64,000 nt of DNA from Laccaria trichodermophora (taxonomy: Eukaryota; Basidiomycota; Agaricomycetes; Agaricales; Hydnangiaceae): positions 124,001 through 188,000 of the forward strand of contig JACTVC010000044.1 in assembly GCA_018417955.1 (NCBI GenBank), read 5' to 3'. Positions within the stretch are counted from its first letter, which is position 1; each line of letters opens with the position of its first letter. The translations under genes and the position numbers were made by a program. This document shows positions 45,989-58,014 of the stretch, piece by piece. The notes beneath the pieces were generated by a model, which was given only the letters and a program-made list of their open reading frames with translations, had not been told where the DNA came from and made no database searches.

Positions 45989-47752
45989 ATTTCCGATGCT
46001 TACAAATCAAGCCTATACACATTATATTAGCTGTAAAGGGCTTGCTGCTTGCGACAATGAACTTAGGGTGTTGCTCACTGTTGGTGGCGATGTCGGGGGT
46101 CGTTTTCAGGGTCCAGGGCGCATTTCTAAATAAGGAAATGTGCGCATTTTCAGATGTAAAATAGCAATAAAATAGCAGAAAAATCACAAAAATCACAAAA
46201 AATTGAGGGTAGTCTGGTAATGATGTTGGAGTTTGTTTTCAGGGTTCAGGGCACATTTCTAAATAAGGAAATGTGCGCATTTCCAGATGTAAAACAGCAA
46301 TAAAATAGCAGAAAAATCACAAAAATCACAAAAAATTGAGGGTAGTCTGGTAATGATGTTGGAGTTTGTTTTCAGGGTTCAGGGCACATTTTCAAATAAG
46401 AAAATGTGTGCATTTTCAGATGTAAAATAGCAATAAAATAGCAGAAAAATCAGAAAAAAATTGAGGGTGCTGCTTACTGCTGGTAATGATGTTGGAGGTT
46501 GTTTTCAGGGTCCAGGGTATATTTCCAAATATGGTAATATAGCCAACAATAGCCAGAAAATCAGAAAAAAAAATGGAGGATAGTGGTGATAACCTTGGGT
46601 AATGTTGTCAAGGTTCAGAGGCTATTCTCATCATGGTAATATAACCAGAGATAGCTAGAAAATAGCCAGAAAATCAGAAAGAAATGAGGGATGGTGCTTA
46701 TTGCCAGTGATAACCTTGGGTAACATTGTCAGAGTCCAGAGTCTAGTTCCAAATAGAGTAATATAGACCCAAAAATAGCCAGAAAATAGCTAGAAAATCA
46801 GAAAAAAATGGGGGATGGTGCCCACTGCAGTGATAACATTGGGTAATCTTGTCAGGGTCTAGTTCTATATATGGTAATATATCCAAAAAAAAGCCAGAAA
46901 ACTGTTATAAAATCAGAAAGAAATGGAGGATGGTGCTTAGATATCATTGGGTAACATTGTCAGGGTCCAGAGTCTAGTTCCAAATATGGTAATATAACAA
47001 AGAATAGCCAGAAAATGGGCAAAAAATCAGAAACAAATGGTGGATGGTGCTCATTGCTGCGATAATGTTTGGTAATGTTGTCAGGGTCAAGGGTCCAGCT
47101 CCAAATATGGTAATAGATCCAAAAATTGCTGGAATATAGTGGAAAAATTGAAAAAAAAAAGAAAGTTTGAATGGTATGTAGAATGTCAGGCACTACCTTC
47201 AGAGTCCATACCAAAAAAGAAAATATCATCTACTTTGACCAAAAACTGGAGAAAACCAAGCAAATAATAACTTTGTCTATTACAGCCTATTGGTAATGGG
47301 ATGATGGGATGATTGTCACATGATCAGTTACCAAAAATAGTCAACAAATGGAAGTTGTAGCCCTACACTGAAAGTGCTCCTGTTGTAGAGATAATCTAAC
47401 TTTGTAGTCTATGTCTGACATCTGCAGTCTTTTATTGTATATTAGTAAACTTTGTAGTATAAGTTTGCTAAAGTGTTCAGGGTATAGAGCAGACATCCAA
47501 ATATGGTAATCCATTAAAAATAGTCATACAATCTGTGAAAATTGAAGGATGGTGCTTATTGTTAGTAATGATGTTGGGTAACAGTTTCAGGCTCTAGGGT
47601 AGATTTCCAAATATGGTAATCTACCTGCATATAATGAGAAAATGAGAAAAAAATAAGAAAAACATAGAAATGTTTTTTATTGATGGTGATGATGCTGGGG
47701 TAATTTGTTTAGAATCCAGAAGAAGACTTATATAGGAAGATTTACTGGTTTG
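45988..47752 (+). repeat. Tandem CAGGGTCCAGGG / CCAAATATGG modules
   Basis: Degenerate modules of roughly 110-140 bp, each with CAGGGTYCAGGG, a CCAAATATGG-type decamer, GGTAATATA, AGCCAGAAAATCAGAAA and GGATGGTGCTYA. Exact CCAAATATGG decamers lie at 46525, 46980, 47101, 47497 and 47607. The same modules fill elements B, C and the second A. Confidence 0.8.
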
Positions 47753-50356
47753 TTACGAGTCCTCTGAGTTTACGAAGAGACTCGTTTATTACCCTTGATC
47801 TCAAGGAAATTTTCAGCGTTCTAACGCTGAACTTTGCCTTTCTCCCACGAAAATTGATGGTTTCCCATGTTCAGGGTTTCAGGGTCTCTAGCCTTTTGTA
47901 GTCTTCTATGTTCAGGGTTTCAGGGTTTCAGCCACTCTGGCTATTTATAGGCTTCTGCCATCATTTCTGTAGTTGATAGATCTGGTGATGGTGTGAACTC
48001 TCACTCAATATTGTAGTTTTGTATAGATGGCATCTAGTAAATTGCAGCTTTTATGGTGAATACATTGGTAGTATTTTGAGAACTGATTATGTAATACATT
48101 GTACTACAGTTCATGTAATTAAATTGCCAGAAAATTTAAAAGATTTTTGCATTTTATTTCACGTAATTTGGAGTAGATATGGCAGAGTTGCAGTATTTTC
48201 TTTCAGAATCACTAGTAGAACCTGGGTGATGGGACACCAATTATGTAATATATATTGCTACATTTCATGTAATCAGACTGCAGGGAATTTTACCTTTTTT
48301 CTCCATTTTATTTTATGTAATTTGGAGTAAATCTGATAGAGTTACAGTATTTTCTTTCAGAATTGTGAATATGACCTGCAACAATGACATAATCAATGAC
48401 GTGCATGTAAGCTCGTCTGAACCCCAGCTAGGGCTCAGACGAGCTTACACGCACGTCATCGCTTAGTCATCATTTTTGCGAAAATGAAGATGTATATGTA
48501 TCTCTGCCAATTCTGGTCCAAATGACATGTTTTTTTTTGCACTTTGCACTCCTTGCCTGTGGTATTGTTTTGAAATGAAGATAAATGTAGGTAAATACAA
48601 ATAAATAGTCCGAAAGGACATGTGTACTCTCAGGAAACATTGGTTTGCACTTGAATCACATGATATCACATGGTTACAAACAAATGCAAAGTGACCTACC
48701 GTGCGCGCGGTAGTTCTGTTTGTATATGTTGAATGCTTAGTAATCTCTGCTGGCAGAAACCAAGGTTTCTATGTAGCTCTGCCACTTCAGATCCAAATGA
48801 CACAGTTTTTTTTGCAGTATCCAATCCTTGTCTGTGGGATTATTCTGAAATGAGGATAAATGTAGGTAAATACAAATAAATAGTCTGAAATGACATATGT
48901 ATTCTTAGGAAATGTTGGTTTCTGTATACTAAACTTGAATCCACATGATATCACATGGTTAAAAACAAATGCAAACTGACTTACTGTGTGTGTGGTAGAA
49001 TTGTTTGCACATGTTGAATGATTAGTAATCTATCTTGGTGGAAATGAGGTTTTATATGCAACTCTGCCAAATCTGGTCCAAATGATATGGTTTTCTTTTG
49101 CAGTTTGCACTCCTTAATTGTAGGATCATTCTGAAATGAGGCTAAATGTAGGTAAATACAAATAAATAGTCTGAAATGACTGTCAATATGTATCCTCAGG
49201 AAATGTTGGTGTCTGTATACTGAACTTGAATCCACAAGATATCATTTTTAAATGAAAAATAGCACTAAAATAGCAGAAAAATCAAGCAAAATCAGAGGTG
49301 GTGCTCACTGTTGATGATGATGTTGGAGGTTGTTTTCAGGATCCAGGGGGCATGTCTAAATTAGGAAATGTATGCTTTTTCAGATGTAAAATAGCAGAAA
49401 ATTCAGAAAAAAATTGGGGAAGGTGCCCACTGTTGGTGATGATGTTGGAGGTTGTTTTCAGGGTCCAGGGCACATTTCCACATATGGTAATTTAGCCAAA
49501 AATTACCACAAAATAACCGAAAAATCAGAAAGAAATGGAGGGTGGTGCTCACTATTGGTGATGACATTGGGGGCTGTTTTCAGGGTCCAGGGTGCATGCC
49601 CAAATATGGTAACATAGCAGAAATAGCCTGAAAAAAACTAAAAAAAAAAAAAAAGAAAAACTGGGGGATGGTGCCCATTGCTAGTAATAATGTTGAGTAA
49701 TGTTGTCAGGGTCCAGGGTCCAGTTCTAAATATGGTAATATATCTAAAGATGGCCAAAAAATAGCCAAAAAATCAGGAAAAAATGGGAGATAGTGCTTAT
49801 TGTTGGTGATAACATCAGGTAATGTTGTTAGGGTTCAGGGTCTAATTCCAAATATGGTAATATATCCAAAAGTAGGTGGAAAATAGCAGAAAAATGAGAA
49901 AGATATTTGAATGATGTATAGAACATCAGACACTGCCTTCAGAGTCCATTCCAGAAAGAAAATGTCACCTTGTTTAAATAAAAAGTGAAGAAAACCAAGA
50001 GAAGAATGATTTCATCTATCAGGGTCCATGTAATGGGATCTTGGGATGATGGTCACATGATGAATTACAAAAAATGGTGAAAATGAAAGTTGTAGCCATA
50101 CACTGTAGCTTCTTGAGTCTATGTGAGCTATATTCTGAACTGCTTCCATTGTCAAGACATATGTAGAAGACTTTTCCAAGTGTAACATTGTTTTTTATTG
50201 CTGGTAATGATGCTGGGGTACTGCAAGATTCAAATAGAAAATGGTACTTGTTTGTGAGAAATACAGAAATCAGCAGAAGATAATAGAAATAGATTACTAT
50301 TGCCCTTGCAAAAGAGGACTCGTTTCTGCCATGCTTGCAATGGCCTCTTACACAAG
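47753..50356 (+). mobile_element. Element B, forward copy
   Basis: A 2,604-bp element. Left end TTACGAGTCCTCTGAG with hairpin partner AGAGACTCGT. Right end GAGGACTCGT at 50314-50323, a GCCATgcttgcAATGGC hairpin, then CACAAG at 50356 followed by T. The 10-mers ACGAGTCCTC and GAGGACTCGT are perfect inverse complements but sit asymmetrically. It is nearly identical to B' at 38579-41182. The left flank is element A; the right flank is a Helitron helicase gene fragment. Confidence 0.9.
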
Positions 50357-51147
50357 TCATATCTTACAAAAGACTTCAAAGCCAACGAAAAATCAGCTCA
50401 AAGGATGATTGATAAAGTTGTAAAAAAATATTCCCTTAACAGAGAGCAAGAAAGGGCCTTTAGAATTGTTGCAAATCATGCAGTTCAACATCAGACTGAA
50501 CAATTAAAAATGTATTTAGGTGGCATGGGTGGTACTGGAAAATCACAAGTCTTCAAAGCCCTCATTTATTTTTTTCAACAGAGAAATGAGTCTCATAGAT
50601 TTATTGTGCTTGGACCAACAGGATCATCAGCTGCTCTTCTGAATGGATCAACTTATCATTCATTTTTGGGTGTTCCAATGAGTGGAATGGGTATTAGAAA
50701 TGAGGCTACAAGCATTGCTCAAGTCAGAGCTAGACTAGATGGAGTTGACTATATATTCTTAGATGAGGTATCAATGCTCTCATGCCATGACATGTATAAA
50801 ATTGCTTCACAGTTAGCCAAAGCACTTAATAATTTTGATAAGCCATATGGTGGAATCAATATGATATTTGCTGGTGATTTTGCCCAACTGCCCCCTGTTG
50901 GTGGTCAATCTCTATACAGTCACTCAGTTGGAACACAAGTCCATTCAGGCTTAAAGCCAGGTGGCCAAGAAGCTGCTGTAGGAAAAGCTCTCTGGCATCA
51001 GGTTACAACTGTAGTTATACTTAGAGAGAATATGAGGCAGAAAACTCAGACTCCCCAAGATGCATCACTGAGAAAAGCATTGGTCAATATGAGATATGGA
51101 AATTGTACTGCTGAGGACATTAAATTTTTGAGAACTCTTCAAGCCAG
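50357..51147 (+). pseudogene. Helitron PIF1-like helicase fragment
   Basis: An open reading frame of about 264 residues cut at both ends by mobile elements. It carries Walker A (GGMGGTGKS), TGSSAALL, Walker B (YIFLDEVSML), GDFAQLPPVGG and ENMRQ, in the order of PIF1/RecD2-type helicases fused to Helitron Rep proteins. Element B truncates it upstream (it begins YLTKDFKANEKSA) and element E downstream (it ends FLRTLQAS). It overlaps, and is about two-thirds identical to, the helicase piece at 53901-54414, so it comes from a different Helitron copy. Confidence 0.85.
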
Positions 51148-53900
51148 TTATGAGTCCTTACGAGTTTACGAGTAAGACTCATTCTTTATCAACTGAGGAC
51201 TTGGGCAAATTTTTCATTCATTGATTTACCTTTCATCACCGCGGGAACCTTTTCCCTTAAACAGAAAAGCATCCATAAAATCAGGAAAAATGGCAAAAGA
51301 AATCAGCAACAAATATGTAAAAAATCAGAATATTGCTAATTAAGTTGAGGAGGCTGTGTTCAGGGTTCAGGGTCCATATCCAAATATAGAAAGCTGTCTG
51401 AAAATAGAAATAGATAGGTAGAGAAGCAGTGAAAAATAAGTGAAAAATAAGCATGGTATTCACCATTGCCATGATCATGAAGGGGCCGTGTTCATGGTTT
51501 AGGGTCCATCTCTAAAAATAGAATAAAGCCAGAAAGATTGTGTAAAATAATTACAAAGTAAGCCAAAAATGGGGAGAAAAATAGGAATAATATTTGCTGT
51601 TGTCATGATATTGAAGGGGCTGTGTTCAGGGTCCATATCTAAATATAGCCAGAGCAAAAAAAAACTACTTAGAGAAAATAGCTGGAAAATGGGGAAAAAG
51701 TGAAGAAACTTGTAAACAGTAATTTCTCTATCATTTTCTAGTTATATTTGGGCAGATTCCCATATTTGGAAGTGTATCCTGGACCCTGAATACAGCCTCT
51801 CCAATAGTATAGCAACATTAAATATCAGAAATGTGATTATATCATCTGACTAGCCTTCTTTCTTATGCAGATATTGGTCAAAATACATGTCTATTTTCAA
51901 AAAGTGTCCAATTTTTTCAGTATTTTGTGTTTTTCTCAATAAGGAATGATCTGTGTGACATTATTTATATATATTTGTAAAGCTAAGCAAAGGGGCTACA
52001 ATTCTTGTTAATAAAGCTAAGTGAGAGGCTGTGTTTCTGGTACCGTGGGAAATTTGACCCAAAAAGGAAATTAGTGACAGTTTTATAGAGCATGCTGTTG
52101 TATTTCTCAATGTGGTCACAAAATGTGACTAGCTATTTTATGAGTCCTTACGAGTTTACGAGTAAGACTCATTCTTTATCAACTGAGGACTTAGGCAAAT
52201 TTTTCATTCATTCATTCACCTTTCAACACCGCGGGAACCTTTTACCTTAAACAGAAAAACACCTGTCAATGGAGCACAATCAGTAGGAAATTAGGAAAAA
52301 ATAAGTGGAAAATAATGTTGCTCAGTGGTGCCATGTGAAGTTGGAGAGGCTGTGTTCAGGGTTGATATCTAAATATAGAAACCAGCTGAAAAATGGGCAG
52401 AAAATCAGAAAAAATACCCAAAAACTAAAGAGTTATATTCTCTGTTGACATGATATTGAAGGGGCTGTGTTGATGGCTCAGGGTCCATATCTAAATATAG
52501 AACAAAGCCACAAAATGGCTAAAACATCAGAAAAAAATGCAAATAACATTCATTGTTACCACAATGTTGAAGGGGCTGTGTTCAGGGTTCAGGGTCCATA
52601 TCCAAATATAGAAAATGTTGTTATATTATGAAATGTGATTATATCATCTGACTAGCATTCTTTCTTGTTGAGACATTGGTCAAAATCTATGACTATTTTC
52701 AAAAAGTGTCCAATTTTTTCAGTATTTTGTGTTATGAGTCCTTACAAGTTTATGAGTAAGACTCATTCTTTAACAACTGAGGACTTAGGCAAAATTTTCA
52801 TTCATTGATTCATTTACCTTTCATCACCGCGGGAACCTTTTCCCTTAAACAGAAAAGCAGCCATAAAATCAGGAATAATGGCAAGAAAAATGGCAAAAAA
52901 ATATGTAAAAAATCAGAATATTGCTTAGTAAGCTGGGGAGGCTGTGTTCAGGGTTCAGGGTCAATATCTAAATATAGAAACCAGCTAAAAGTTTCCAGAA
53001 TATCAGAAAATAATACCCAAAAATCAAGAGGGTTCTTCTCTGTTGCCATGGTGTTGAAGGGGCTGTGTTCAGGGTTCAGGGTCCATATCTAAATATAGAA
53101 CAAAGTATGAAAAATGGCTGGCAAATCAGAAAAAAATGAGTAAAAAATCAAAATGATACTTTTTTGTTGCCATGATGTATGAGGGGGCTATGTCCAGTGT
53201 TCAGGGTCCATATCCAAATATGGAAAATCAAGACAACTATGTAAAAATAGTATCATATTATGCCATGTGACTATATCATCAGACCAGCCTTCTTGCACTT
53301 TGAGATATTGGTCAAAAATGCATGACAATTTTCAAAAAGTGTCCAATTTTTTCAGTATTTTGTGTTTTTCTCAATGAGGAATGGTCTGCACGACATTATT
53401 TATATATATTTGTAAAGGTAAGGAAAGGGGCTACAATTGTTGTTTATAGAGGTAAGTGAGAGGATGTGTTCCTGGTACTGTGGGAATTTTGACCCAAAAA
53501 GGAAATTCATCACAGATATATGGAGCATGCTATTATTGGTCACAAAATATAACTAACCATCTTCTTTCTTGTGATAGATGCAAACAGGACTGTGGGAATA
53601 TTTTACCATAAACAGAAAAATAGTTATAAAATTGGAAATTTTTGCTATAAAATCAAAAAAAAAAGAAAAAAAAAATAGGAATAGTACACATTGTTGCTAT
53701 GATATTGATGGCTAGGCTCAGGGCTCAGGGTCTATTTGCAAATATAGAACAAAACTAAGAAAATCATCAAGTGAGTACATGTCATTGCAGCTAATAGGAT
53801 GTCAGGAGGGTGGTCATATAACCCATTTCCTAGAATTAAATTTAGAGTCCACAGGAAGGACTCATACATGCCATGCAAAGCACTGGCCCACACCCACAAG
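51148..53900 (+). mobile_element. Family 2 (E-type) elements, three left ends and one right end
   Basis: Left ends TTATGAGTCCTTACGAG (or one-base variants) lie at 51148, 52138 and 52732. The right end has AAGGACTCAT at 53856-53865, a GCCA...TGGC hairpin and CACAAG at 53900 followed by T. The interiors carry TTCAGGGTCCATATCTAAATAT modules and long shared stretches with 23128-25211. The two flanks are helicase fragments of different Helitrons on opposite strands, so the locus is not a simple single insertion. It is non-coding. Confidence 0.8.
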
Positions 53901-54423
53901 TTATACATAATTCTGTTGCATCATTATTTCGTATTATAACTGGCATACCAATACACAGTGAAAGTTTTCCAGGAACATGGTCAGAGGCCGAATGGCGCAA
54001 GTTCCAAAGTAAATTTTGAAGCTTTGGACTGATAGTTTTGTATATAGCAGTTTTCTTAGGTCTTCCACGAGGCTTTTTACCAGTGACTGGATCACACTCA
54101 ACCCCCAGCGTATCCACAGAGTAAAAGTCAGTGAGGGTTTGGCCAGTATCTGCTGCAAAACGTGCAGAACCCAATTCATTGATTCGATCTTTCTGGGAGT
54201 TCAAAGCAGTAATGATAGAGACATTTCTGAAACGTTTGTCAGCCAACTTCGGCTGATCAGGCCACCTTCCTGCAACACGGCTTCTTAAAAATTTAATGTC
54301 ATCAGCAGTACATGCTGCATATCTCATATTTTCTAGAGCTGTCCTTAGCTTGGCATCTTCCACTGATTGTGTATTTTGTCTCATATTTTTCCGTAGCATC
54401 ACAACAGTAGTCACTTGGTGCCA
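53901..54423 (-). pseudogene. Helitron helicase, C-terminal part
   Basis: The minus-strand frame begins after the deletion junction at about 54423 with GKALWHQVTTVVMLRKNMRQ. It continues through ALNSQKDRINELGSARFAAD and RGRPKKTAIYKTISPKLQN to PGKLSLCIGMPVIIRNNDAT, the conserved late helicase motif, then ELCI, where element E interrupts it. It continues the Rep gene at 54431-57667, but the N-terminal helicase half with Walker A and B is missing. Confidence 0.8.
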
Positions 54424-54430
54424 AAGTGCT

Positions 54431-57400
54431 TTACCTATAGCAGATTGCTGCCCACTGAGATCCAGTTCGTTCTTCTTCTGGCTTAAAGTTTACATCCACT
54501 GGATCAATATTGCCAATGCATGGATCAAGCCATCCTGCATTTTGAACTACATTCTCAATTCTGTTCATTTCATGAAGCTTCTGATTATTGATACTATTGG
54601 GGTCTCCCAACATATACAGTGATTCATCAATATCCAATAGACCATCTTCACCAAAGTCAGGAAAGTTAGTATCAAGTTCACCACCACTGTCATCCCATGA
54701 GCCTAATATTCCTTCTCTTTCACCTTTCTTTTTCATTTGTGCAGAGTAGTCATCTCTTGCATCATTACATTCATACTTGATATTGAAATTATTCATAAGC
54801 TCAAGTTGTCTTGCTGAAAATGCATAGCCACAAAAAGCTTCATCCCAAGATTCATCTTCTAGTTTCAAATCTTTGCCATTTCGCCAAGGTTTGAACAAAG
54901 AAAGCATAGTAGAACAGTAATATTCTCTGTCACCTTGATCACGGCGAGGTAAGCCTCCACCAACAAAATTTGGTATAAGAGCATTCTCCTCATCAACAAC
55001 AACTACCTTGTGTGTACAATGTTGAGGGTGATCAGGTAGAAACTCTTGGCTATCTGGTTCATCATCATAAAAATTTTCATAGTTGTTAAGTTCATCATCA
55101 GAATCCAATTCACCAAGCAATTCATCTGTTGATTCATCTTCTATATCACATGTAGTTGCTCCACTGCCCAGAAAATTGAGTTCATCTTCTCCTTCAGTAA
55201 CTGATTCATCATCAGATTCTACTTCATTTTCATTTTTGTCATAGTGAGCATCAAATTCCTGCTGCTCCTCTTTCGAGCGTTTCTCTTTTTTCGCTTTTCT
55301 TATCCAGTCATATAAAGACATCTTCTCATAAACAATAGGACAGTAAATATAATCATAAACATTTGACAATCCAATGTACATTCCCTCATATTTTTGCAGT
55401 ACTACCTTCTCTGGCATTTCTTTCTCCTCAGAAACAGCTGAATTTGATGTGTCACTTTCTGTTGTAATCATCCAGGGATTTCTAGCCTCTCTTACAAAAT
55501 TTTTCCAATAGAAAAGAGTGAACTTGTGACTTGTATAATGGTCAGGGTTTCCAAGCAGATAGAGAGAAGCCATGGGACTTCCTATTTCCATCCTAGCAGT
55601 TAATGCATTCACCATTTTTGTCATCAATCGACGAGCAGTATTTTGCCTGTCATCATTACCTCCAATCATTTCAGAGTTTCTGTTAAACACTTGACGAACG
55701 GCATCAAAAGCTGTATATGAATTTAAGCCAGTTTTTGTTACATATTCGGTGATATATCCAACAGCTGCCTTTATTGCTGTACCTGACATCAAGCTAGTAG
55801 TATCTGTGTTGCAGCGAAGAAGATATGTTAGCTCAGGTGTGAATGTATTGAGCCACATTTCACCTTTCTTTATTTTCAATGCACCGCTCAGTGGATCAAC
55901 CATTGTCTCCTCTACAATCTCACATGGAAAGCGTGCCTTACATTGGCCTTGTGCATTTAGACAACCTTTCCGCTTCACTTTTGTAGGGTCTTCCCCATCT
56001 ATCTCAGGTCTGCAGCACCCATGATGATTTGATCTACACAAAATATCATCCGTTGTTGCATGAAAATTACCCCACCATACTTTAAGATTAGTGCATCTTA
56101 AACATTTGTTGCACCCTCTATTCTTACAGAGAGGAGGTGGAGGTATAGGCATAGTATGGGTTGGATTTTTGTATTCAGGGTTGTTTTTCTGAGCATCTTG
56201 ACATTGAGCTCGAATATCTTCAGAGGATCCTCCATGAAGTTCTCCTTTATGTACTGATTCAAGATATTCAACAATACATTTTTGAAAGTCAGATGAAGGA
56301 TCCATAATTCGATCTCGTATGTCTTGAGGAGATAAGGCACCTTTTATCCACAAAAGCAGGTGAAGGTGCAGTGTTAACCTCCCTTGTTGTTCAACTGTTC
56401 CATAGTATGCATCTGTTTCACCATATAACCCAGGATGATTACTTCCAACACCTAGTACATGTTTAATAAAGTTCTCACAGATAAAATGAAAAAAGCGTGC
56501 TGCAGCTACAGGATTCTTCGCAATTAATGTAGAGCATTCTGGTGAAAAGGTTAATTCAGGTCTGAATTCTGTGTTGGTATCAGCAAAATAAAGACAAATA
56601 GGATGCTTGCCATCTGCTGGAGAAAGCGTAATAAACCAGGAGGGAGCACCAATATAAGATATAAGTGACCAAACTTCATTTCGCATGTATTTTTTAGATG
56701 TTGTTGAACCTTGCACGTGACCTCCAACTGAATCCAGATCCTTCAACAATTGAAAGCATTCTTTTTCTTGCTCAGTTTCTGGTTTTACTCGTTCACCTGA
56801 AGCAAGTCTTTTATTTATGCTAGATATCACTTGCATGTCAAGGTTAAGCAAGCGTTCAGTTACTGAATTAAATGAGGATTTTTTGGTTGTAAGATAACCT
56901 CCCATTGTACTTTGTTGTATTTGTTCATGATTGAATGCAATAAGTGGAAAATGTGGATCCATTTGGAATCGCTTATCATGATACATTAACAGTAAACGCT
57001 TGTGGGCCATTGTAGATATGTTATGGGGTATCATATCATTTCCGATACCTCCAAGGCCATAAGGAAATAGCCATGGTAGCATAGCAGGAAATAGTTGAGG
57101 GTTGTTATAAATGGAGTTGGGTTGTTGAGAATGGCCTGCAAACATGATTTTTCTATTGGATGTCAAATGCTTCAGTGCTCAAGCCTTTATTGCCTCCAAA
57201 GACATGGTAGAATACTCTTCTCCAGTCAGCCCTTGCACTACAAAAGTACAAGGACCCTCTTCGGTACCTATCTCTTCTTCATTATCATGAACACTTGTAG
57301 CCTCTCACTCCCTATTTATTATTGACTGACGATAGTCAATTACAACTGGTGCATCACTCAAAGGGTACTGGCTCATTCTCCTGTGATATTCTGATGTCAA

Positions 57401-57667
57401 AGTAGTCAGAATGGTTCAATTTTAACCACTCAAGTGCTTTTGAAATCTGCTTTCGACGGACCAGCAATGGTGTACGTTGAAGGTCTTTTTTTGTAGGTTG
57501 ACAAGGTCCTGGAAACATAACAGCCAAGACTTCATCAAGTTCCTCAAGAGGAGGAGGAAGAGTGTCATAAATCTTTGCAACAGGATTTTGGAAAGTTATT
57601 GCATTTGCATGCATCTTGTACCGTCCAGAGGCTACTTTGATTATACAGCGATTGTGGCGAACACGTG
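54431..57667 (-). pseudogene. Helitron Rep, middle part (broken)
   Basis: A 911-codon frame runs from about 57166 to 54431. It has the rolling-circle motif HLHLLLW (about residue 267 of this frame) and the two-tyrosine motif GYITEYVTK (tyrosines near 471 and 475), plus the CxxC-rich block CKNRGCNKCLRC. Upstream, 57614-57354 encodes MHANAITFQNPVAKIYDTLP and LLVRRKQISKALEWLKLNHS in another frame. Between them are a frameshift near 57354 and two in-frame TGA codons, near 57300 and 57180. At 54431 the frame ends by joining a downstream helicase segment out of frame. Element A splits the gene at 57668. Both catalytic motifs are still present, but the gene cannot make a full protein. Confidence 0.85.
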
Positions 57668-58014
57668 ATTACGAGTCCTCTGAGTTTACGAAGAGACTCG
57701 TTTATTCCCCAGGATCTCAAGACTTTTTTCAGCGCGGTAACGCTGAAATTTGACTTTCTCCCACGAAAGTGATTTCTTCCCACGATCAGCTGCCTGCTTA
57801 GCATTGACGGCTTTGCTAGTTTACTTTACTATTCCTTACCTATCACTTGCTTTTAGTCCTATACAAGTTGTCATTAATGTAGGTGGTAGCTGAGGTACTG
57901 CCCTATTTGGCTGTCAGACTCTAACATATGAATATATTGCCTCTATTTCACATTTATGTAACAATAGTTCTTTATATTGAAGATATAATGATTAAGGACA
58001 TGACAATTTTTGTG

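Larger units (their letters stand above)
41479..47752 (+). mobile_element. Element A, copy 1 (right end replaced by B)
   Basis: Two left ends, TTACGAGTCCTCTGAG at 41479 and the same with one change at 41664. The second starts the part that aligns with the complete A at 57669. It holds the satellite array (42010-45410), the GTTTGGACTGGCCAAGAC repeats (45440-45870), the long palindrome and the CAGGGTCCAGGG modules. It stops at GGTTTG (47752), exactly where element B begins; the intact copy reads on as GGTTTGTGATAAAA at 62660. Its own right terminus is missing. Confidence 0.8.

Noticed and set aside
50019..50360. 113-residue minus ORF over the right end of element B
   Set aside because: It spans the element terminus and CAGGGTCC modules and is mirrored in B'; no protein features.
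50357..54423. Treating the two helicase pieces as one gene interrupted by element E
   Set aside because: They lie on opposite strands and overlap in the same protein region with only about two-thirds identity.
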